A stretch of 64,000 nt of DNA, taken from the NCBI GenBank assembly GCA_017963165.1, contig JAGCTZ010000083.1, positions 1 to 64,000 on the forward strand, in the 5' to 3' direction. Within the stretch, counting starts at the first letter, position 1; each line of letters starts with the position of its first letter. A program made the position numbers and the translations under genes. This stretch comes from Treponema sp. (GTDB lineage: Bacteria; Spirochaetota; Spirochaetia; Treponematales; Treponemataceae). Of the stretch, positions 1 through 8,698 are shown piece after piece. The notes under the pieces were generated by a model. That model did no database searches. It was not told the DNA's origin and saw only the letters and a program-made list of their open reading frames with translations.

Positions 1-627
1 AAGAGCCGCTCAGCTTCTGACCCAGTTTACATGGAATTCTTCACTGGTGACCCAGGTGACAACAACATCAACTTCTTCTTCGGAGGAGCTATGGATGTTC
101 TTACACCTTACATCAACAAGGGCGTTATTGTATGTCCTTCTGGACAGACAGCTAAAGCTCAGTGTGCTACATTGAACTGGTCTACAGAAGAAGCACAGAA
201 GAGAATGGAAAACCTTATTACATCTAACAAGTATGGTCCAAAGGGAACAAAACTTGACGCTGTATACTGCTCTAACGACTCTACAGCTAACGGTGTAACA
301 AACGCTCTCCTTTCTGCTGGATATGATGCTTCTAACTTCCCAATCATCACTGGTCAGGACTGTGATATCGTATCTGTAAAGAACATGCTCAAGGGATACC
401 AGGCAATGTCTATCTTCAAGGATACACGTACACTTGCTGCACAGGTAGTTAAGATGGTTGAAGCTATCATGAACGGAAAAGATGCTCCAGTTAATGATAC
501 AAAGACATACAACAACAACGTAAAAGTTGTTCCATCATTCCTTTGTGATCCAGTATTCGGTGATATCAACAACTACAAAGCTTTGCTTGTTGACTCAGGA
601 TACTACAAGGAATCAGAACTCAAATAG
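1..627 (+). CDS. chvE: Multiple-monosaccharide ABC transporter, periplasmic sugar-binding protein (3' part)
   Basis: The frame is open from the first base, so the 5' end lies outside the window; the first ATG at 31 is internal. The visible 208 codons are the C-terminal part of a periplasmic-binding-protein (type I) fold, with features such as AVYCSNDSTANGV and ITGQDCDIVSVKNM that line the sugar pocket in ChvE/XylF-like proteins. In this family the protein captures monosaccharides such as xylose, glucose or galactose and delivers them to the membrane complex encoded by the next two genes. A strong hairpin terminator follows directly, so the binding protein is probably made in excess over the ATPase and permease. 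The exact sugar cannot be read from sequence. Confidence 0.88.
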   Translation, partial: KSRSASDPVYMEFFTGDPGDNNINFFFGGAMDVLTPYINKGVIVCPSGQTAKAQCATLNWSTEEAQKRMENLITSNKYGPKGTKLDAVYCSNDSTANGVTNALLSAGYDASNFPIITGQDCDIVSVKNMLKGYQAMSIFKDTRTLAAQVVKMVEAIMNGKDAPVNDTKTYNNNVKVVPSFLCDPVFGDINNYKALLVDSGYYKESELK

Positions 628-649
628 TTTGAGTTAGATTCTTGACTCA

Positions 650-680
650 GGGGGCGGCCCTAATCGCCGCCCCTTTTTTT
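650..680 (+). terminator. Intrinsic (partial) terminator after the sugar-binding protein gene
   Basis: GGGGCGGC (651-658) pairs with GCCGCCCC (666-673) around a 7-nt loop and is followed by seven T. It sits between the binding-protein gene and the ATPase gene of one transporter. This is a common arrangement for letting only part of the transcription continue downstream. Confidence 0.9.
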
Positions 681-728
681 ATAAAATCTAAATCAGATTG
701 ATTATTTATTAATAAAAGAGGGGTTCCA

Positions 729-2282
729 ATGGCTAAGACATTATTGGAAATGAAAAATATCACCAAGGTATTTCCCGGTGTAAAAGCGCTCGACAACGTT
801 AATCTAACAGTAGAAGAAGGTGAGATTCACGCAATCTGTGGCGAGAACGGTGCGGGTAAATCAACTTTGATGAATGTTCTAAGCGGTATTTATCCATACG
901 GAACATACGATGGCGACATTGTTTACGACGGAGAAATCTGTAAGTTCCAGACAATCAGGGACAGCGAAGCAAAAGGTATTGTAATTATTCACCAGGAGCT
1001 TGCTCTTGTTCCGCTTTTGACAATTGGTGAAAATATGTTCCTCGGAAACGAAAGAGGAAATAAAGCAAAAATCAACTGGTCCGAAACCTTTGATAAAGCC
1101 GATGAGCTTTTAAGAACTGTAGGACTTAAGGATTCGTCAAAAACACTCATTAAGGATATTGGTGTTGGTAAACAGCAGCTTGTAGAAATTGCCAAGGCTC
1201 TTGGTAAGAATGTACGCCTGCTTATTCTTGACGAACCAACAGCTTCTTTGAATGATACAGAAGCAAAGCATTTGCTTGATCTTATGCTTGAATTCAAAAA
1301 ACAGGGAATGACTTGTATTATCATTTCCCACAAGTTGAATGAGATTTCTTATGTTGCAGATAAGATTACTGTTATCCGCGACGGACAGACAATCACAACA
1401 CTTGATAAGAACAAAGATAACTTTACCGAAGATATGATTATTTCTGCCATGGTAGGACGAAGCATTACCGACCGATTCCCTAAGCGTGAATCACATGTTG
1501 GTGAAGTTTGCTTTGAAGTTAAAGACTGGTGTGTAGACCATCCGGTATTCGACGGAATTAAGGTTTGCGACCACATTAACTTTAACCTGCGAAAGGGAGA
1601 AGTTCTGGGAATTGCAGGCCTTATGGGTGCTGGACGAACAGAGCTTAGTATGAGTATCTTTGGTCGATCCTACGGAGCAAATATCCGTGGACATATATAT
1701 ATGAACGGAAAGGAAGTAACCTTCCCTACCGTAAAATCTGCAATTAAAGCAGGTCTTGCATACGTAACCGAAGACCGCAAGGGCAACGGTTTGATTCTTT
1801 CTGAATCAATCTGCAAGAATACAACTGCTGCAAAACCAGAAAAGATTTCTAAGCACTACATCCTTGACTTTGATAAGGAACGTCAGTATTCCGAAGAAAT
1901 GGCAAAGGAAATGCACACAAAGTGCTCTTCTGTAATGGAAGATGTAGGAAACCTTTCGGGTGGAAACATGCAGAAGGTTCTTGTTGGAAAATGGCTTTTT
2001 GCAGAACCGGACATTTTGATTTTGGACGAACCGACAAGAGGTATCGACGTTGGTGCCAAGTACGAAATCTACTGTATCATCAACAAGATGGTTGCAGAAG
2101 GAAAATCTGTAATCATGATTTCTTCGGAAATGCCTGAGCTTTTGGGTATGGCAGACCGTATCTATGTAATGAACGAAGGCAAGATGATAGCAGAAATGAA
2201 CGGAAAAGAAGCAACTCAGGAAAAGATCATGACTGAGATTATCAATTCCGGAAAGACCTTAGATCTTAATACACAGGAGTAA
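729..2282 (+). CDS. mmsA: Multiple-monosaccharide ABC transporter, dual ATP-binding subunit
   Basis: This 517-residue protein has two ABC cassettes in tandem, as in XylG/MglA/GguA. The first has Walker A GENGAGKST (residues 38-46) and a LLILDEPTASL Walker B. The second has the signature LSGGNMQKV and Walker B ILILDEPTRGID. As usual in this family the second Walker A is degenerate (LMGAGRTEL), so one site is probably catalytically weaker. The product powers sugar import in the inner membrane with the permease 4 bp downstream. The start is set by an AGGGG Shine-Dalgarno sequence before ATG 729. Length is normal for the family. Confidence 0.93.
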   Translation: MAKTLLEMKNITKVFPGVKALDNVNLTVEEGEIHAICGENGAGKSTLMNVLSGIYPYGTYDGDIVYDGEICKFQTIRDSEAKGIVIIHQELALVPLLTIGENMFLGNERGNKAKINWSETFDKADELLRTVGLKDSSKTLIKDIGVGKQQLVEIAKALGKNVRLLILDEPTASLNDTEAKHLLDLMLEFKKQGMTCIIISHKLNEISYVADKITVIRDGQTITTLDKNKDNFTEDMIISAMVGRSITDRFPKRESHVGEVCFEVKDWCVDHPVFDGIKVCDHINFNLRKGEVLGIAGLMGAGRTELSMSIFGRSYGANIRGHIYMNGKEVTFPTVKSAIKAGLAYVTEDRKGNGLILSESICKNTTAAKPEKISKHYILDFDKERQYSEEMAKEMHTKCSSVMEDVGNLSGGNMQKVLVGKWLFAEPDILILDEPTRGIDVGAKYEIYCIINKMVAEGKSVIMISSEMPELLGMADRIYVMNEGKMIAEMNGKEATQEKIMTEIINSGKTLDLNTQE

Positions 2283-2286
2283 AAAA

Positions 2287-3537
2287 ATGAGTGATAAGAA
2301 AACTAATGTTTCTAATACATTAAAAGCAGTACTTAAAAGCAACACAATGCTTTTTATACTTGTTGGAGTTATGATTCTGTTTGAAATCTTAATCAGAATC
2401 ACTGGTCATGGTTCTTTGTTTGCACCAGCTAACGTTACCAACATCATCCGTCAGAACGCATACGTAGCAATTCTGGCAACAGGTATGCTACTTTGTATCC
2501 TTACCGGTGGTAACATCGATTTGTCTGTTGGTTCTGTAGTAGCCCTTATTGGTGCTCTTGCAGGTGTATTTATCGTAAACTGGGGCTGGCCAATCTGGCT
2601 TGCAGTAATTGCCTGTCTTATTCTTGGTACAGCAATTGGTGCTTTCCACGGCTTCTTCATTGCTTACATTCACATTCCTCCGTTCATTACAACTCTTGCC
2701 GGTATGCTTTTGTGGCGTGGTGTTGCAACAATCGTACTTGATGGTCGTCCAATTGCTCCATTCCCACAGAAATACCTTAACCTTTTCGAAAGCTATCTGC
2801 CGGTTTCTACAGATGCAACCTACGAAAAGTTTGGTGATATTGAACTGTTTGATGAATGGGTAGATAAATATACACTTATCGTAACACTGGTTGTAACTCT
2901 TATTGCAATTCTTGCTTATGTACTCCTTGAAATCATAAGCCGCCGTAACAAGATTAAGAAGAATTACACTGTACAGTCACGCGGTTCTTTCATTGCAAAA
3001 CTCGTTGTTCTTTCTATCGTAATCTTCATCATCGGTCAGTTCCTTGCACGCGACCGTGGTCTTCCAGTAGTTTTGATTCTTCTTGGTGTTATCATTGCAG
3101 TATACTCTTACTTTACACAGAATACAGTTCCTGGACGCTACCTGTATGCAATTGGTGGTAACGAAAAAGCTGCCCGTCTTTCTGGTGTAAACACAAAGAA
3201 TGTAATGTTCTTTGCATACACAAACATGGGCTTTATTGCTGCTGTAGCCGCTCTTGTAACAATTGCACGTATGAACTCTGCTCAGCCAACAGCTGGTCAG
3301 AACTATGAAATGGATGCTATCGCTTCCTGCTTCATTGGTGGTGCTTCGGCTTATGGTGGAACAGGTACAGTTGGTGGTGCTGTAGTTGGTGCTATCTTCA
3401 TGGGTGTATTGAACAATGGTATGTCAATCCTTGGTGTTGATATGAACTGGCAGCGCGCTGTTAAGGGTATGGTACTTCTTGCAGCTGTAATCTTTGACGT
3501 TGTGTCAAAGCAGAAAAAGGCTTCTAAGAAAGCATAG
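2287..3537 (+). CDS. mmsB: Multiple-monosaccharide ABC transporter, permease subunit
   Basis: This 416-residue polytopic protein of the BPD_transp_2 (RbsC/XylH/GguB) family contains the conserved segment TGGNIDLSVGSVVAL in an early membrane helix. It also has the cytoplasmic EAA-like loop region GGNEKAARLSGV that contacts the ATPase. A hydrophilic stretch (about residues 165-235) between membrane segments is typical of the longer MmsB members. It begins 4 bp after the ATPase stop codon, ends before a clear terminator, and completes the transporter operon. Confidence 0.93.
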   Translation: MSDKKTNVSNTLKAVLKSNTMLFILVGVMILFEILIRITGHGSLFAPANVTNIIRQNAYVAILATGMLLCILTGGNIDLSVGSVVALIGALAGVFIVNWGWPIWLAVIACLILGTAIGAFHGFFIAYIHIPPFITTLAGMLLWRGVATIVLDGRPIAPFPQKYLNLFESYLPVSTDATYEKFGDIELFDEWVDKYTLIVTLVVTLIAILAYVLLEIISRRNKIKKNYTVQSRGSFIAKLVVLSIVIFIIGQFLARDRGLPVVLILLGVIIAVYSYFTQNTVPGRYLYAIGGNEKAARLSGVNTKNVMFFAYTNMGFIAAVAALVTIARMNSAQPTAGQNYEMDAIASCFIGGASAYGGTGTVGGAVVGAIFMGVLNNGMSILGVDMNWQRAVKGMVLLAAVIFDVVSKQKKASKKA

Positions 3538-3581
3538 GACTTTTTTTTCATAAAAATCTAAAAAGACTTCTTGAACTTTTT

Positions 3582-3616
3582 ACTGGCATGGAACATAGAC
3601 CGTGCCAGTTTTTTTT
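3582..3616 (+). terminator. Intrinsic terminator of the sugar transporter operon
   Basis: ACTGGCATGG (3582-3591) pairs with CCGTGCCAGT (one T-G pair) across an 8-nt loop and runs into eight T. Confidence 0.9.
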
Positions 3617-3654
3617 GTTTTAAGCATAACATTCAAATCCATTTTACAAAAATT

Positions 3655-3813
3655 TTATAGAAAAAATTGCTCCCAGGCGCCTTACAGATTTCGAAACCGA
3701 AAGCTCGCTTGCTACATGCTGGCGTGCCTTGTAATTATATACATGGCCGCTCGTGCGGCCGCACGCCAGAATGTTTTCGAAATCCGTAAGTCGCCTTCCG
3801 CAATTTTTTATAA
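3655..3813 (+). repeat. Long fold-back element A (nested inverted repeats)
   Basis: Outer arms of about 36 bp (3661-3696 and 3774-3809) are inverted copies of each other, sharing AAAAAATTGC, AGGCG and TTACRGATTTCGAAA. An inner pair CTGGCGTGC/GCACGCCAG and a central GGCCGCTCGTGCGGCC hairpin nest inside. The whole 160 bp can fold into one long imperfect hairpin. It occupies most of the 345-bp gap between the transporter terminator and the next gene. The GCTCCC at the inner end of the left A-rich arm recalls elements B (14140) and C (19713). An 89-codon frame over it is not considered a gene. Confidence 0.8.
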
Positions 3814-3881
3814 CAATCTTAAAAAAATGATTTACATGTTGTCTATTCTTAAAAAAAAAATAGTGGTATAATAAAACTTGT

Positions 3882-4652
3882 ATGACAGCAACAAAACTTT
3901 ACCAATTGATTTATGATAAATTTGGAACTGTGACTCGGGCGCGAGGATGTTTTTTTTATACAAAAAAATGCGTGCGGCTTACTGACATGTTTCAGGAAAA
4001 CGGCCGCGCAATCCTTGGCTGGGACGGCAAAAATTCTTCTACATTTCTTAAAAATACTCTTAACAAAGGTCTTAGCGGCACATTTATCTGCGAAGACAAA
4101 CCACGTATTGATAAAGCTGTTTCTGCATTAGTTGGAAAAGAATGTCATGCATTATTCTATAGTTCAAAAAAAGAAGCTGTAAATGCAGCAGTAAGCAAAG
4201 GCGCAAAAAATATAGTTTCCTATAAACCCTGGAATAAGGAACAGGAAGCTTTGACAAATGCAGATGCAGTTATAATCATTCCTCCATTTCCATGGGGCGA
4301 AAACCTCTTTATCCTTGCAGTTTCTGAACCTTTTGAAGGACAAATCAAAATCCCTTTTGCTTTACAAGCTGCCCTAACCCGCTCAATTTACAATCTGATT
4401 GCACAACTTAATACACGTACAGAAAAAGACTGGTATATTTACGATCCAATCCTTACAAAATACTGGACCCGAAAAGGACCTTATTTATTCCCTAAAATTT
4501 CCGAAAATAGATATGATGCTTTTGTAAAACACTGTCTGGATTGTGAAATTGTAATCAATCCATCTTATAATGAACCTTCTATCATACCATTTGGAGCAGA
4601 CAGAGGCGTTTTCACAAAGCTTAAAAACAACCCTTTTGACATAAGTCAGTAA
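3882..4652 (+). CDS. Uncharacterised protein with an aminotransferase-like N-terminus
   Basis: This 256-residue soluble protein is of no family I can name with certainty. The N-terminal stretch RARGCFFYTKKCVRLTDMFQ followed by GRAILGW resembles the opening of class III PLP aminotransferases, where a glycine-rich turn is followed by Y-x-x-x-G-x-R-x-x-D. No PLP-lysine motif is visible and the length is only about half of that family. It may be a degenerate or repurposed domain. A TATAAT (3867-3872) lies 9 bp before the ATG and no Shine-Dalgarno is present, so the mRNA may be leaderless. It heads a run of closely spaced genes up to 6656. Confidence 0.55.
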   Translation: MTATKLYQLIYDKFGTVTRARGCFFYTKKCVRLTDMFQENGRAILGWDGKNSSTFLKNTLNKGLSGTFICEDKPRIDKAVSALVGKECHALFYSSKKEAVNAAVSKGAKNIVSYKPWNKEQEALTNADAVIIIPPFPWGENLFILAVSEPFEGQIKIPFALQAALTRSIYNLIAQLNTRTEKDWYIYDPILTKYWTRKGPYLFPKISENRYDAFVKHCLDCEIVINPSYNEPSIIPFGADRGVFTKLKNNPFDISQ

Positions 4653-4665
4653 AATCAGGAGACGT

Positions 4666-4956
4666 ATGAATCAGGAATTAATAATATTCATAATTAAACT
4701 TGTTCTTGGTGGAATTGCTGCATTTCTTGCAGTTTTTGTAATGTCAAAAACACGCGATGCTTCATGGATGTTTCTAGTAGCAGGATTTTTGTTTTCGTAC
4801 GCATCACTTGTCATAGATTTAATGATTGAACTTGGAGTTTTAGAAAAAGATGTGATTGTTGTAGGCGGCTTCCCGCTTATTCCTTTACTTGCAGCAATAA
4901 TTCCAAGCACACTGTTCATAATTTCCTTTATAATCAAACTGAGTAAAAAACAATAG
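4666..4956 (+). CDS. Small membrane protein, three predicted helices
   Basis: This 96-residue hydrophobic protein has membrane segments at about residues 5-27, 33-54 and 62-91 and a lysine-rich C-terminus. An AGGAGACGT ribosome site precedes ATG 4666. It lies 13 bp after the preceding gene and 8 bp before the ASCH gene, so co-expression is likely. No recognisable family or active-site residues are visible. Confidence 0.7.
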   Translation: MNQELIIFIIKLVLGGIAAFLAVFVMSKTRDASWMFLVAGFLFSYASLVIDLMIELGVLEKDVIVVGGFPLIPLLAAIIPSTLFIISFIIKLSKKQ

Positions 4957-4964
4957 GCAGAAAT

Positions 4965-5417
4965 ATGACAAACCTGGATGAATTCTGGCAGAAATTTATT
5001 ACCGATCAAAATCTTCCTCAAGAAACAAAATGCGCAGGAGACCTTTTCTTTGAAGCAAAAGGTTTTGTTGGCGATGAGCTTACGGCACTTGTCATTTCTG
5101 GACAAAAAACAGCTTTTTTTTCCAGCTATGCAACCTTTGCAATTGACCAGGAGCCCCTACCCGTTTCCGGTGAACTTTATATTGTTGTTGACAGAGCACA
5201 GGAGCCAGTCTGCGTTATTGAGCTTGAAAGTGTTAATGTTCTGCCTTTTAATGAAGTTACCTGGGAAATGGCAAAACAAGAAGGTGAAGATGAAAACCTT
5301 GAAGCATGGCGCGAAAAACATCAGGAATACCTGGAAGATGAAGGCGCTGTTCTTGGCTTTGAATTTTCACCAGATATAAAACTGGTATATCAAAGTTTTA
5401 GACTTGTATATAAATAG
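4965..5417 (+). CDS. ASCH domain-containing protein
   Basis: This 150-residue protein is the size of stand-alone bacterial ASCH proteins. The pattern GDELTALVISGQKTA, PVSGELYIVVD, VCVIELESVNVLPFNEVTWEMAKQEGE and LEAWREKHQEYL follows the domain closely. ASCH proteins have a PUA-like fold and are thought to bind RNA; some members have nuclease or N4-acetylcytidine hydrolase activity. Which activity applies here cannot be read from sequence. It sits in a series of small genes whose other members are membrane or exported proteins, giving no functional clue. Confidence 0.85.
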   Translation: MTNLDEFWQKFITDQNLPQETKCAGDLFFEAKGFVGDELTALVISGQKTAFFSSYATFAIDQEPLPVSGELYIVVDRAQEPVCVIELESVNVLPFNEVTWEMAKQEGEDENLEAWREKHQEYLEDEGAVLGFEFSPDIKLVYQSFRLVYK

Positions 5418-5432
5418 AAATTGTCAAGGCAT

Positions 5433-5456
5433 CCTTCGACAGGCTCAGGGACCGCG
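5433..5456 (+). repeat. Dispersed short repeat, copy 1 (intergenic)
   Basis: CCTTCGACAGGCTCAGGG followed by ACCGCG lies in the 63-bp gap between the ASCH gene and the next gene. The same core occurs at 10258, 10382 (inverted), 53106 (inverted), 53996, 54268 and 57968-58013. The Shine-Dalgarno of the next gene starts 13 bp after it. Confidence 0.85.
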
Positions 5457-5480
5457 ACAAAGACTTCAGGAGGTAAAAAG

Positions 5481-5903
5481 ATGGGAAAAGCAAATAACTT
5501 TTCACTTGGAAGACTTCTGCTTCAGATTGCTGTTGGAGCAATGCTTACTGTTGCAGGAATATGGGCATTACAGGGAGGCGGTGACGCTGGCGTTGCTGCC
5601 ATCAAAGATCTTATAGGCAACAGAAACGTTGAATCAATTTTGTGCATCGTTTTTGGAATTATCGAGCTTGTTGCAGGCGTTTTCCTGATTCTTGAGCTTT
5701 TTATTGGCGATAAATTCGGAGCCTTAGGAAAAATTCTAATGATTATCATCATGATTGTCTGGATTATTGCAATTGTGCTGATTGATTTTCTTGGCAGCGG
5801 AAGCCTTTTGAATCATGGTTCACACTGGAACTTCCTTAAATGGCTTTATGATTTTGCATATCACCTGATTGTCCTTGGTGCAATCATTGTTCTGCAGAAT
5901 TAA
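5481..5903 (+). CDS. Small membrane protein, about four helices
   Basis: This 140-residue hydrophobic protein starts at ATG 5481, chosen because AGGAGG (5468-5473) stands 7 bp before it. A longer in-frame reading from TTG 5421 would translate the dispersed repeat and lacks a ribosome site. Predicted helices lie around residues 10-30, 48-75, 82-105 and 118-138. A Gly-Gly-Gly-Asp loop follows helix 1. The family is not recognised; it is probably an inner-membrane protein of the same operon. Confidence 0.75.
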   Translation: MGKANNFSLGRLLLQIAVGAMLTVAGIWALQGGGDAGVAAIKDLIGNRNVESILCIVFGIIELVAGVFLILELFIGDKFGALGKILMIIIMIVWIIAIVLIDFLGSGSLLNHGSHWNFLKWLYDFAYHLIVLGAIIVLQN

Positions 5904-5930
5904 TACTTTTATAAAACGGGAGACTTTAAA

Positions 5931-6656
5931 ATGAAAAAAACACTTCTTATTTCAATTCTTATGATTTTTATCTCATTCGAATTTTTTGCAAATGAAAACA
6001 GTTTTTTTACACCAGAAGTTTCCCTTGGTTCAGGTATTTCTATCTACGATGACAGTTCTGACACAAACCGCAAAGCTATTCTTACACAATCAGATTACAA
6101 GCGTGTTGTTGCAGGAATCACAGTAGATACAAACCTGAATATTTCTGATTCTATTAAAGTTATAGCCGGCGGTGAATTCTTTGGCGATTTTACCTGGGAT
6201 AAAGGAATTTATTATCACACTGCCGACTATGCCTTTTTTTCGGGAATAAAGATTTTTCCGGATATCAAAGGCCTTAGCTTTTCAATTTCGTATACACTTG
6301 GAAACCGCTCTGATTTTTACAGTATAAGAACAGAACGACAGATTCCAGCCGATACACAGACAAACTCGGACACTCCGGCTGCTCCAGATTCATCTGATTC
6401 AGCAGACCCGTCAGTTCCAGATTCTTCCGCAGAAGAAAACACAACACCTGCAGAAACAACACCACGATACGTAACAGTAAAAAACAAGCAGACAAAATCC
6501 TGGGGAAATGGTTTTAAAATTGCTGTTCAATATGATTTTATGGAAGACCGCAATTATAAGGTAAAACCACATATCGGTGCATATTATCGTTGTGTTCCAC
6601 GCGGAAACTACAAAACAGATCACATTCTTTCAATTTACGGCGGAGTAAGATTTTAA
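5931..6656 (+). CDS. Exported protein, possible outer-membrane beta-barrel
   Basis: This 241-residue protein opens with a clear signal peptide (MKKTLLISILMIFISFEFFA). The remainder alternates short amphipathic strands ending in aromatic residues, and the last residues (SIYGGVRF) end in Phe, as outer-membrane barrel proteins often do. A low-complexity Pro/Ser/Asp/Thr/Glu-rich insert at about residues 137-182 would form a flexible loop. These features suggest a small outer-membrane protein, but no family is recognised. It is the last gene of the 3882-6656 run, converging on rny. Confidence 0.6.
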   Translation: MKKTLLISILMIFISFEFFANENSFFTPEVSLGSGISIYDDSSDTNRKAILTQSDYKRVVAGITVDTNLNISDSIKVIAGGEFFGDFTWDKGIYYHTADYAFFSGIKIFPDIKGLSFSISYTLGNRSDFYSIRTERQIPADTQTNSDTPAAPDSSDSADPSVPDSSAEENTTPAETTPRYVTVKNKQTKSWGNGFKIAVQYDFMEDRNYKVKPHIGAYYRCVPRGNYKTDHILSIYGGVRF

Positions 6657-6691
6657 TCTGCAGAAAAAATCTTCTGCAAAATAATCCCCGG

Positions 6692-6730
6692 TTAAAAAAA
6701 AACGGCACTTCAAAATTAATTGAAGTGCCT
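6692..6730 (-). terminator. Terminator of rny (minus strand)
   Basis: GGCACTTCA (6704-6712) pairs with TGAAGTGCC (6721-6729). On the minus strand the hairpin runs into a T-tract (the run of A at 6694-6702). The plus side lacks a T-tract, so it mainly serves rny. Confidence 0.85.
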
Positions 6731-6750
6731 CCTCCTAATTTATAACAAGA

Positions 6751-8292
6751 TTATCGAGCATACTCGATAATGCGTGTTTCTCGGATCATTGTAAGACGAA
6801 TCCTTCCTGGATAACGCAGGTCGGTTTCAATCTGTTTAGCAATGTTTCTTGCAAGCTCTTTAACCTCTCCGTCTGGAATCTTTTCGTTATTAACAAGGAT
6901 TCTAAGCTCGCGTCCGGCCTGAATTGCATAAGCCTTTTCGACTCCAGTAAAGCCTTCGGCAATTGCTTCAAGATTTTCAAGACGCTTAACGTAATTGTCA
7001 ATTGTTTCACGGCGTGCACCAGGTCTTGAAGCAGAAATTGCATCTGCAATCTGAACTATTATTGCTTCAATACTTGTTGCTTCAACGTCATTATGGTGAG
7101 CGGCAATTGCGTTAATAACAGCGGCATTTTCACCCATTTTACGTGCCATTTCTGCACCAACTTCTGCGTGATTCTGGTCGCTGTCATTTTCAGCACCCTT
7201 ACCAATATCATGAAGAATTGCAGCGCGTTTTGCAAGTTCTCTGTCTGCACCAATTTCGGCAGCGAGCATGCTTGCGGCCATAGCAACTTCTTTTGAGTGA
7301 TTAAGAACATTCTGTCCGTAGCTTGTACGGAAATAAAGACGGCCAAGTGCACGAATACCGTCGGTACTCATATTGTGAATACCAAGGTCAAACAGAGCCT
7401 TTTCACCTTCTTCATAAATCTTGTTCTGAACTTCGTGTGTAACCTTCTGTACAATTTCTTCAATGCGGGCCGGATGAATACGTCCATCAGAAATAAGACG
7501 TTCAAGCGATTCCTTTGCAATTTCCTTGCGTACAGGGTCAAAACATGAAATTACAACAGCTTCCGGAGTATCATCAATAATAATATCAACGCCGGTAAGT
7601 GTTTCAAGTGTGCGGATATTACGTCCTTCGCGGCCGATAATACGTCCCTTCATTTCATCGCTAGGCAATGAAACTGTAGTTACAGTAATATCGCTCGTTG
7701 TTTCCGGAGCAATACGCTGAATTGTGGCAATTAAAACATCTTTTGCTTTCTTTTCTGCGGTAAGTTGAGCTTCCTGTTCAATCTTATTGATTAAAGCCTG
7801 GGCATCGTGACGAGCCTCGTTTTCAAGGTTTTTAATAATAAGATCTTTTGCTTCCTGTGCAGACAGCCCCGAAATCTTTTCAAGTTCTGATCTGTACAAA
7901 TCTTCCTGCTTTGACAGGAACTCTTCTCTTTTTGCCATAGCAGACTTCTGGTCTGCAAGTTCTTTTTCTTGTTTTTCAAATTGAGCAGCTCGCTCTTCAA
8001 GAAGTTCTTCCTTCTTGTTCAGGCGTGCCTCATATCGCTGAACTTCAGCGCGGCGCTCCCGATTCTCTCTTTCCTGCTGATTTCTTTCCCGAATGAGCTC
8101 ATCTTTTGCATTTAACAAAATTTCTTTTTTCTGTGCTTCAGCTTCTCTAATTGCGTCCTGTTTTACACGTTCTGCCTTTTGTTCTGAAGCAGATAATTGA
8201 AATCTGGCATAAAGCCAGCGAATAATCCATCCAAGAACAATTCCAACAACAGGGAGAATTATAAACCAAATCCAAGTTGGCATATACTTCAC
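6751..8292 (-). CDS. rny: Ribonuclease Y
   Basis: This 513-residue protein is typical in length and architecture. There is one N-terminal membrane helix (residues 8-28), a long charged coiled coil (about 30-190), a KH RNA-binding domain with GREGRNIRTLE and DDTPEAVVIS, and an HD domain with the metal-binding HDIGKG. RNase Y is a membrane-anchored endoribonuclease that starts mRNA turnover in many bacteria lacking RNase E. The start is fixed by AGGAGTG before ATG 8292. A near-consensus promoter lies at 8327-8355 and a terminator follows the gene, so it is a single-gene unit. Confidence 0.97.
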   Translation of the reverse strand: MKYMPTWIWFIILPVVGIVLGWIIRWLYARFQLSASEQKAERVKQDAIREAEAQKKEILLNAKDELIRERNQQERENRERRAEVQRYEARLNKKEELLEERAAQFEKQEKELADQKSAMAKREEFLSKQEDLYRSELEKISGLSAQEAKDLIIKNLENEARHDAQALINKIEQEAQLTAEKKAKDVLIATIQRIAPETTSDITVTTVSLPSDEMKGRIIGREGRNIRTLETLTGVDIIIDDTPEAVVISCFDPVRKEIAKESLERLISDGRIHPARIEEIVQKVTHEVQNKIYEEGEKALFDLGIHNMSTDGIRALGRLYFRTSYGQNVLNHSKEVAMAASMLAAEIGADRELAKRAAILHDIGKGAENDSDQNHAEVGAEMARKMGENAAVINAIAAHHNDVEATSIEAIIVQIADAISASRPGARRETIDNYVKRLENLEAIAEGFTGVEKAYAIQAGRELRILVNNEKIPDGEVKELARNIAKQIETDLRYPGRIRLTMIRETRIIEYAR

Positions 8293-8326
8293 TCCTAGTT
8301 TAAATTTTTAGAATAGTTCACTTGTA

Positions 8327-8355
8327 ATTGTAAAGCAAAAAAAGGTATCTGTCAA
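8327..8355 (-). promoter_or_regulatory. Promoter of rny
   Basis: On the minus strand TTGACA (8350-8355) and TACAAT (8327-8332) are separated by exactly 17 bp. This is an almost perfect sigma-70-type promoter about 35 bp upstream of the rny start codon. Confidence 0.85.
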
Positions 8356-8385
8356 ACTGATTTTTCAAAGGGAACAAGGATGATT

Positions 8386-8688
8386 TTAAGCAACTATGAT
8401 ATCTTTCGTGTTATATTCAAATCCATTTTCGTACATAAAATCAGGAGAACAGTCTATTGTTCCATCTGCCCAGGCAATAATACTAAACTCCAAAAAAGGA
8501 TTTTCATAAATTTCTAGATTTTTAAGAGGTTCAAAAATTTCGCCCTGAAGAATTGTAGAATCAAATAATTTAGTTATCCCATTCGAAAACTTAAGAAGAT
8601 AAACTTCGCTATACAAATGTTTTACTTCGAGAACTGATAACATTTTTTCGGGATTGTCTGAATATACGATTCCATTTTCTTCGTGCAT
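8386..8688 (-). CDS. DUF2442 domain-containing protein
   Basis: This 100-residue protein follows the DUF2442 pattern: VLEVKHLYSEVYLLKFSNGITKLFD, then a short linker, then IIAWADGTIDCSPDFMYENG. ATG 8688 is preferred over an in-frame ATG at 8706 because AGGAG stands about 7 bp before 8688. DUF2442 genes usually sit beside a DUF4160 gene, and the pair has been suspected of toxin-antitoxin-like behaviour. Here only an 18-residue DUF4160-like start remains upstream, so the partner seems lost. The function of DUF2442 itself is unknown. Confidence 0.85.
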   Translation of the reverse strand: MHEENGIVYSDNPEKMLSVLEVKHLYSEVYLLKFSNGITKLFDSTILQGEIFEPLKNLEIYENPFLEFSIIAWADGTIDCSPDFMYENGFEYNTKDIIVA

Positions 8689-8698
8689 TACTCTACTC

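Noticed and set aside
3602..3871. 89-codon open frame
   Set aside because: It overlaps a terminator and the fold-back element A and has no ribosome site or family.
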